This document shows, piece after piece, positions 58,795 to 64,000 of a stretch of 64,000 nt of DNA (within the stretch, counting starts at the first letter, position 1; every line of letters starts with the position of its first letter). The DNA is from an uncultured Bacteroidia bacterium (lineage in GTDB: Bacteria > Bacteroidota > Bacteroidia > Bacteroidales > ML635J-15), in the NCBI GenBank assembly GCA_902800045.1, contig CADCCZ010000002.1:124001-188000 (forward strand), read 5' to 3'. The notes under the pieces were generated by a model, which saw only the letters and a program-made list of their open reading frames with translations, was not told where the DNA came from and did no database searches. A program made the translations under genes and the position numbers.

Positions 58795-60510
58795 ATGACG
58801 GAAAAGCTTTGGACGGTTAAGGAATGTGACGACAAAGAATCGGTTGAAAGGCTGATGAAAGAAGTTGGCGTTGACAAATTGGTTGCGACTTTGTTAGTCC
58901 AGCGCGGAATACACAACTACGACGAAGCCAAGCGATTTTTCCGTCCACAGCTCGCCGACCTCTACGACCCTTTCCTGATGAAGGACATGGACAAGGCAGT
59001 TGACCGTCTTACCCGCGCAATCGACAACAAAGAGAAAATTCTGATTTTTGGCGACTACGACGTCGACGGCACCACAGCAACCGCACTTATGCTACGTTAC
59101 TTGAAAAGCCGCAACGCAAATGTCGATTTCTACATTCCCGACCGTTACCTTGAAGGTTACGGGCTATCGACGCAAGGAATCGACTACGCTGCCGAAAATG
59201 GGACGACTCTGCTCATTACAGTCGACTGCGGCATAAAGGGCAACGAAAAAATCGACTACGCCAACAGCAAGGGCATGGATGTGATTGTATGCGACCACCA
59301 CACCGTGGGCGAAGAACTGCCCAAGGCTTTCGCAGTGCTCGACCCGAAGCGTCCCGACTGCGGATACCCGTTCAACGAACTTTCGGGTTGCGGCGTCGCA
59401 TTCAAGCTTCTGCAAGGATACATAAAAAAGCATAACCTCAACCTCGAGGACATCACACGCTATCTTGATCTTGTTGCCGTGAGCATAGGCTCGGACATTG
59501 TGCCGATAATCGACGAAAACCGCATTCTGGCATACTACGGACTGCAGGAACTGAACACCTCGCCATGCACTGGCCTTGAAAGCATAATCGACCTTACCGA
59601 CTTAAGCAACAAGGAGATACAGATAAACGACATAGTCTTTAAGATTGGACCTCGAATAAATGCAGCAGGACGTATCGACACCGGCAAGACCGCCGTTGAA
59701 TTGCTGACAACCACCGACCGCGATTTTGCACTGCAAATCGGCAACTCAATCGACGGCATGAACAGCTACCGCAAAGAAATAGACCGCAATATTACCGAGG
59801 AAGCAATTGCGCAGATTGAAAGCGACGAAAACCTGAAAAATGCTTATTCGACGGTAGTTTTCTCGCCAAACTGGCACAAGGGTGTGGTGGGAATCGTAGC
59901 ATCGCGACTTACCGAATCGTATTACCGTCCGACAATCGTGCTTACCGAAAACAACGGACTTGTAGTAGGCTCGGCTCGCTCGGTGGAAGGCTTCGACCTG
60001 TATAGTGCCGTAACAGCCTGCGGCGACCTGCTCGAAAGCTTCGGCGGACACACCTACGCAGCAGGACTTACAATGAAGAAGGAAAACTTTGAACCTTTCA
60101 AGAAAAGATTTGAGGAATACGTCAGAGCCAACATCACCGAAGACCAGCGCAGGCCGGTAATCCGCATCGATACCGAAATCCTGATAAAGGAAATCACGCC
60201 GAAGACTTTCCGCATACTGAAGCAGTTTGCGCCTTTCGGACCTGGAAACATGTCGCCAGTGTTCGCATCAAGACAAATATACGACAATGGCATGGGCCGT
60301 CAAATCGGCAAGAACCTCGAGCACCTGAAACTGAAAATAGTACAGCAGGTCGGCGACAACAACTGCATTGACGGAGTAGGTTTCGGATTTGGCAACTGCT
60401 ACGACAAAATCTCCGATTACAAGCCGTTCGACATCTGCTACCACTTGGTAGAAAACAACTTCATGAACCAGACCTCGCTGCAGATACAACTGCTGGATTT
60501 GAAGGGATGA
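58795..60510 (+). CDS. recJ: Single-stranded-DNA-specific exonuclease RecJ
   Basis: 571 aa. 5'-3' exonuclease in recombination and mismatch repair. DHH/DHHA1 layout: ILIFGDYDVDGTTATALMLR near residue 87 (metal Asp residues), TVDCGIKGNEKIDYA, VIVCDHHTVGEELPKA near 166 (the DHH motif), and the C-terminal GKTAVELLTTTDRDFA, HKGVVGIVASRLTESYYRPT, ESFGGHTYAAGLTM and PFGPGNMSPVFASR. All metal ligands appear present; length is the usual one. Confidence 0.96.
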   Translation: MTEKLWTVKECDDKESVERLMKEVGVDKLVATLLVQRGIHNYDEAKRFFRPQLADLYDPFLMKDMDKAVDRLTRAIDNKEKILIFGDYDVDGTTATALMLRYLKSRNANVDFYIPDRYLEGYGLSTQGIDYAAENGTTLLITVDCGIKGNEKIDYANSKGMDVIVCDHHTVGEELPKAFAVLDPKRPDCGYPFNELSGCGVAFKLLQGYIKKHNLNLEDITRYLDLVAVSIGSDIVPIIDENRILAYYGLQELNTSPCTGLESIIDLTDLSNKEIQINDIVFKIGPRINAAGRIDTGKTAVELLTTTDRDFALQIGNSIDGMNSYRKEIDRNITEEAIAQIESDENLKNAYSTVVFSPNWHKGVVGIVASRLTESYYRPTIVLTENNGLVVGSARSVEGFDLYSAVTACGDLLESFGGHTYAAGLTMKKENFEPFKKRFEEYVRANITEDQRRPVIRIDTEILIKEITPKTFRILKQFAPFGPGNMSPVFASRQIYDNGMGRQIGKNLEHLKLKIVQQVGDNNCIDGVGFGFGNCYDKISDYKPFDICYHLVENNFMNQTSLQIQLLDLKG

Positions 60511-60659
60511 CGAAGCTCAAGATAACGTAATGTTATTGCCACCTCCGAAGAGATTGAACATCTAAAGTTGCGCCAGAGTGAAAAAACAACACTTAATTGC
60601 GGCAAATACATTGAAATTTTACACGTAAAAATACCTATTGAAAAAAGTATATAAAATCT

Positions 60660-60690
60660 TTTGTCGGTACGAATATATTTTATACATTTG
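60660..60690 (+). promoter_or_regulatory. Promoter for the universal stress protein
   Basis: TTTG (60660-60663), a 19-base spacer, exact TACATTTG (60683-60690), 49 bases before the ATG at 60739. The leader between is A/T-rich without hairpins. Confidence 0.75.
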
Positions 60691-60738
60691 CCGAGAATGA
60701 GAATTGTTTTTATTTATACATCTTAATATAAAAGAAGT

Positions 60739-61536
60739 ATGAGACCTATATTAGTACCGCACGATTTTACAGAAGTAGGCGCGTATGCACTAGAACACGC
60801 CTTTATGATTGGTAAAACACACAACAATCCGATTAATGTAATTCATATTGTTTCGAAAAGCGATGAAATAGAACCGGCAAAGGCTAAACTTCAGGAAATT
60901 ATCGATGATTTCAAGAAAGACAAGCCGAATCTTGACGTTACAGTTGAAGTTAGAAAAGGTGACATCGACAAGGAAATCTACAAGTATGGAACCGAAATCG
61001 ACGCACTACTTGCAGTAATGGGAACACACGGATTAAAGAACTTGAAGAAGGCAATGAAGATTGTTGAAAAATTCGTTACCATTCCGTTCGTTCTTGTTCA
61101 GAACCCACCAATCTACGGTGAATACGACCGTATTCTCATCCCGATCGACGCCGACAAGTCATCGAGAATCAGAGTCAACTGGGTAAGATTCTTGAATACA
61201 CTTTTCGAAAGCAAGGTATACATCATCTCCTACAAGGACAGCGACGGTTTCAGCAAGAAGTCTATCAACAACACAATTACCTTTGCAGAAAACTTGTTCA
61301 ACGACAACCTTATCGACTACGACATCAAGTATCTGGAAAGCAAGAAGAATTTCTCGGATGAAATGTACAAGTACGCAAACGAAGCCGAATGCGACCTTGT
61401 TATTTTCATGACCGACCAGTACAAGTCGTATATCAAGGACATCAAGAATCCTGAAAACGAGGCTCTGGCCGCTAAGATTCCTGTTATGTGCGTAAACAAG
61501 CGCATCGACATCATCAAACTTGGAGGTTTTAATTAA
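60739..61536 (+). CDS. Universal stress protein, tandem UspA domains
   Basis: 265 aa, two UspA-type domains in one chain. Domain 1 begins RPILVPHDFTEVGAYALEHA and has LLAVMGTHGLKN-like C-terminal strand near residue 92; domain 2 begins DRILIPIDADKSSRIRVNWV near residue 130 and ends CDLVIFMTDQYKSYIKDIK. The usual ATP-binding loop G2xG9xGS is only partial in both (VMGTHGLKNLKK), so nucleotide binding is uncertain. Cytoplasmic. It has its own strong promoter and a strong terminator, so it is monocistronic. Confidence 0.85.
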   Translation: MRPILVPHDFTEVGAYALEHAFMIGKTHNNPINVIHIVSKSDEIEPAKAKLQEIIDDFKKDKPNLDVTVEVRKGDIDKEIYKYGTEIDALLAVMGTHGLKNLKKAMKIVEKFVTIPFVLVQNPPIYGEYDRILIPIDADKSSRIRVNWVRFLNTLFESKVYIISYKDSDGFSKKSINNTITFAENLFNDNLIDYDIKYLESKKNFSDEMYKYANEAECDLVIFMTDQYKSYIKDIKNPENEALAAKIPVMCVNKRIDIIKLGGFN

Positions 61537-61557
61537 AATTTGATAATCATAACTTGT

Positions 61558-61586
61558 AAACAGCGGAGAAATTCCGCTGTTTCTTT
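61558..61586 (+). terminator. Intrinsic terminator of the stress protein
   Basis: Perfect 10-bp stem AAACAGCGGA (61558-61567) and its complement (61573-61582), 5-base loop, then TTCTTT. Confidence 0.8.
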
Positions 61587-61626
61587 AAATACCACACAAT
61601 AATTCCGCAAATAATTAGTTTGATAT

Positions 61627-62199
61627 ATGATGAAAAAACTAATTGCCATATTGCTAATGCTAGTTTCGACGCTTGCTGGATTTTCGCAAGTTGAGCCTAA
61701 CGAATACCAGCAGGGAGGATTCTGCTCGTTCAACGGTCAATTTTATCCTGTTGAAAAAGGAATGTCGATATCGCTTGGCGGCAACTGCGGATTCATAATA
61801 AAGGACTTCAGACTCGGAGCATATTACGAAGGCATGAGCAATTCGGTCAAAATTGTTGGAACCGACTCGGAACCGCACAACATGAGGCAAAGCCACGGCG
61901 GAATATATTTCGGATATCCTTTTTTCAACGACCACTCATTTCACCTAGTTACCGACATAAAAATTGGTTACGGGGCATCATTACTGATAAATTCAGTTAG
62001 CCGAAAAGGCTACGACAAAGCTGGATTTGTGGCTATTGTACCATCGGCAGCCGTGGAATACTCAATAACCGACATCCTGAAAATTTCGTTAGGCATAAAT
62101 TACCAGTTCCACATCAATGTAAAGAAACCCGAACTTTACAACCAGTCGATACTGAACGCACCGGGAGTTTATCTTGCTCTCACTCTCGGTCTTTTCTAA
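61627..62199 (+). CDS. Predicted outer-membrane beta-barrel protein
   Basis: 190 aa (start MMKKLIA; the second ATG at 61630 is equally possible). Signal peptide ends AGFSQ. The mature sequence alternates strands (MSISLGGNCGFIIKDFRLGA, SHGGIYFGYPFFNDHSFHLV, DIKIGYGASLLINSV, AVEYSITDILKISLGINYQF) and ends VYLALTLGLF, with the final Phe expected for outer-membrane barrels. About eight strands are predicted. No family recognised. Convergent with the TrmN6-like gene, 2 bases between stops. Confidence 0.62.
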   Translation: MMKKLIAILLMLVSTLAGFSQVEPNEYQQGGFCSFNGQFYPVEKGMSISLGGNCGFIIKDFRLGAYYEGMSNSVKIVGTDSEPHNMRQSHGGIYFGYPFFNDHSFHLVTDIKIGYGASLLINSVSRKGYDKAGFVAIVPSAAVEYSITDILKISLGINYQFHINVKKPELYNQSILNAPGVYLALTLGLF

Positions 62200-62201
62200 G
62201 C

Positions 62202-62909
62202 CTAAAATTTTAAGTAATAATCCTTTGTCAGCGACCTGTATTTTTCGCTGAAGTCGTGTCGTGCACCATTTTCAATGAAAAGCGAATCGTTTTCTGGCTC
62301 ACATTGTTTTCGGCTTAATTCAAGAATTGTGCGTATTGGAGGCACATCGGGACGCGACGAAACATACAACCTGCGAAGAGCAAACAACCCGAGCTTTGAG
62401 GCTTCCGCTTCGAACAAGACAGCCTGTTCGGTGGGATAAATCACGTAGCAACGTCCATCATCGGACAAAAGCCTATCTACCGAAACCGCCAGTTCGGAAA
62501 TGTTGAGGCTAAGGTCGTGACGTGCCAAAGCCCTACCCTTCTCGGGAGCAACGACATCGGTAGTATAAAATGGCGGATTCGAGACAATAAGGTCGTATTT
62601 TTCCTCTGAAACAAAATCCTGCACCGACAACTGGAAAATCGTTATTCTATCACTCCACTTGCTCTGCTCGACATTGAACTTAGCAACTTCTACAGCCTCG
62701 TCGTTTATGTCGATTCCGTGAATCAGCGCATCGCATTTCTGCGCCAACATAAGGCAAAGCAAGCCTGTGCCAGTGCCAATGTCAAGAATTCGTTTTGCGT
62801 TTTTACAATCGACATACGCACCAAGCAGCACGCCGTCGGTACCGACTTTCATAATCGACTTGCGGTGCATTACGCGGAACTGCTTGAATGTGAAGAAATC
62901 GTCACGCAT
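62202..62909 (-). CDS. TrmN6-like tRNA1(Val) adenine-N6 methyltransferase
   Basis: 235 aa. SAM-dependent methyltransferase of the YfiC/TrmN6 type, which methylates A37 of tRNA-Val. FTFKQFRVMHRKSIMKVGTD then GVLLGAYVD is the conserved start, RILDIGTGTGLLCLMLAQKC motif I, IHGIDINDEAVEVAKFNVEQ motif II, and YDLIVSNPPFYTTD the catalytic NPPF motif. Its ATG overlaps the TIGR02757 stop by one base (TAATG). The exact tRNA target cannot be read from the sequence. Confidence 0.86.
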   Translation of the reverse strand: MRDDFFTFKQFRVMHRKSIMKVGTDGVLLGAYVDCKNAKRILDIGTGTGLLCLMLAQKCDALIHGIDINDEAVEVAKFNVEQSKWSDRITIFQLSVQDFVSEEKYDLIVSNPPFYTTDVVAPEKGRALARHDLSLNISELAVSVDRLLSDDGRCYVIYPTEQAVLFEAEASKLGLFALRRLYVSSRPDVPPIRTILELSRKQCEPENDSLFIENGARHDFSEKYRSLTKDYYLKF

Positions 62910-63670
62910 TAGGCCATTGGATTTTGGTTTACGCCCGAACCGAAAAGTGCAAAGTCGTACTTTATAGGATCGGCCGGGTCGAATTTGCGAAGGTTTTCGG
63001 TAAGTTCAAGCACGGCTTTCCAATCGTTCTGATTGCGCGAAAGCAAGCCTAGGTCGCGTGCGCAACGTCCACAATGCACGTCGAGCGGAATAAGCAAAGC
63101 GGCGGGACTTATGCCTTTCCACAACCCGAAGTCGACACCACGTCCATCATCGCGCACCATCCAGCGCAGAAACATATTCAGTCGTTTTGCAGCCGAACCT
63201 TTTGTAATATCGGAAATGTGGCGCATATTGCGAGCCTCGTGCGGAAGTTCAAACAAGACGGAGTGGATGTTCATCAAGTTCTTGTCCATTTCTGGGAACT
63301 TGCAGAAAACAGCTTCGAGTCCACCATGATTGCGATATATATTGGCGAGCGAGCGCACAAAGAAACGCATATCGTCGCCATTGAAAGTGCGATGTACGGC
63401 GGCGTCGAGGGATTTTAGGTCGCGCTCCTCGAAGTTCATCACAAAATCGTATGGAGCATTGTCCATGAGCCGCATGAAACGTTTTGCGTTGTTTATTATC
63501 ATCTTGCGGTTGCCCCAGGCAATCATCGAAGCGAAAAAACCACTGATTTCAATATCCTCCTTGCGCGAAAAAGAATGCGGAATCTGTATGGGGTCGTTCT
63601 CCACGAAACTAGGCACGGCAAACTTTTCGTACCTTTCGTCAAGCAAAGCCTTGATTGTTCTAAAGTCCAT
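62909..63670 (-). CDS. TIGR02757 family protein (DUF2400)
   Basis: 253 aa. The pattern IKALLDERYEKFAVPSFVEN, DPIQIPHSFSRKEDIEISGF, FASMIAWGNRKMIINNAKRF, RSLANIYRNHGGLEAVFCKF and ISPAALLIPLDVHCGRCARDL matches the TIGR02757/DUF2400 family of Bacteroidetes and relatives, function unknown. It is the first gene of a minus-strand pair with the TrmN6-like gene. Confidence 0.88.
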   Translation of the reverse strand: MDFRTIKALLDERYEKFAVPSFVENDPIQIPHSFSRKEDIEISGFFASMIAWGNRKMIINNAKRFMRLMDNAPYDFVMNFEERDLKSLDAAVHRTFNGDDMRFFVRSLANIYRNHGGLEAVFCKFPEMDKNLMNIHSVLFELPHEARNMRHISDITKGSAAKRLNMFLRWMVRDDGRGVDFGLWKGISPAALLIPLDVHCGRCARDLGLLSRNQNDWKAVLELTENLRKFDPADPIKYDFALFGSGVNQNPMA

Positions 63671-63686
63671 TTCGAAAAATTTGTTC

Positions 63687-63694
63687 CAAAAATA
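63687..63694 (-). promoter_or_regulatory. Promoter -7 box for the TIGR02757 gene
   Basis: Minus-strand TATTTTTG, exact TAnnTTTG, 16 bases upstream of the ATG at 63670; no -33 box seen. A TTACTTTG (63730-63737) on the plus strand is a weak candidate for the divergent exporter. Confidence 0.45.
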
Positions 63695-63741
63695 AGATTT
63701 TTAAAACACATACTTTGAAAAAAAGTTTGTTACTTTGCAAT

Positions 63742-64000
63742 ATGATTTCTGAAATATGTGACGGGGCAATGGTAGGACTTACGGCTTCCATAACAGTGGG
63801 GCCAGTTGCGGTATTGTGCATCCAACGTGCGCTTACTCGTCCGCGCATATCGTCGTTTATTTCGGGGGTGGGCGTTGTGTTTGCCGACACACTTATGGCT
63901 GCGCTCTCCTATTTCCTCTATTCGCTAATTTTCAACACAATTCAGGAATACAAGCCCATACTTGGTGTTATAGGTGGAATCATTGTCATCATTTTCGGTG
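63742..64000 (+). CDS. LysE-type amino-acid exporter, truncated by window end
   Basis: 86 codons are seen and the gene runs off the right edge. The N terminus (ICDGAMVGLTASITVGPVAV and LCIQRALTRPRISSFISGVG) has the G..GP..PV/V pattern and the first two or three membrane helices of the LysE/RhtB translocator family (GVVFADTLMAALSYFLYSLI, and a third starting LGVIGGIIVIIFG). It is divergent from the TIGR02757 gene. Substrate unknown. The C-terminal helices lie outside the window. Confidence 0.8.
   Translation, partial: MISEICDGAMVGLTASITVGPVAVLCIQRALTRPRISSFISGVGVVFADTLMAALSYFLYSLIFNTIQEYKPILGVIGGIIVIIFG

Overview
The window looks like the chromosome of a Bacteroidota member, most likely a gut-type Bacteroidales. 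The evidence is three proteins ending in type IX secretion (T9SS) type A sorting domains, a TonB-dependent receptor paired with a DUF4249 lipoprotein, a SprB-repeat protein, many lipoproteins with a short lipobox signal, A-rich leaders without Shine-Dalgarno sites, and repeated promoters of the Bacteroidetes form TTTG-N19/20-TAnnTTTG. Most of the window is ordinary chromosome. I see no insertion sequence, prophage, CRISPR array, tRNA or rRNA.

Layout. 1-2052: purS and an Ig-like lipoprotein. 2183-12319: one giant (3378 aa) T9SS cell-surface protein built from four beta-helix blocks, Ig-like and carboxypeptidase-regulatory domains, a possible propeller and three Fn3-like domains. 12353-18877: thiL, small exported proteins, queG and pepD, with repeat-filled gaps. 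19129-23792: an accessory patch with a small XRE regulator, six tightly packed unrecognised or poorly known genes (one TerB-like, one ExoX-C-like) and a convergent hipBA toxin-antitoxin pair. 24033-27461: TonB-dependent receptor plus DUF4249 lipoprotein. 27776-35011: guaA, xseB, a run of exported proteins including a beta-flower repeat protein, ahcY and pepE. 35189-42785: a TetR-led operon (lipoprotein, DUF2147 protein, hotdog thioesterase, then RND adaptor, pump and TolC-like channel). 42788-47480: two glycosyltransferases, clpX and clpP on the minus strand, then tadA. 47547-53994: two more T9SS surface proteins. 53999-64000: truA, trmB, an amidohydrolase, serS, recJ, a universal stress protein, a beta-barrel protein, a TrmN6-like methyltransferase, a TIGR02757 protein and the start of a LysE-type exporter.

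The best candidate for an undescribed system is the six-gene AT-rich cassette at 19675-22293. Two adjacent genes in it encode unrelated proteins that carry the same N-terminal peptide. The second theme is intergenic palindrome biology. Several families of short hairpins keep their loop and geometry while their arm sequences co-vary. Other elements occur as exact inverted copies 28 kb apart, one hairpin has entered a coding sequence in frame, and a 161-bp nested inverted-repeat element lies upstream of serS. Start codons were moved from the longest open frame wherever a signal peptide, a family alignment or a promoter favoured an internal ATG.
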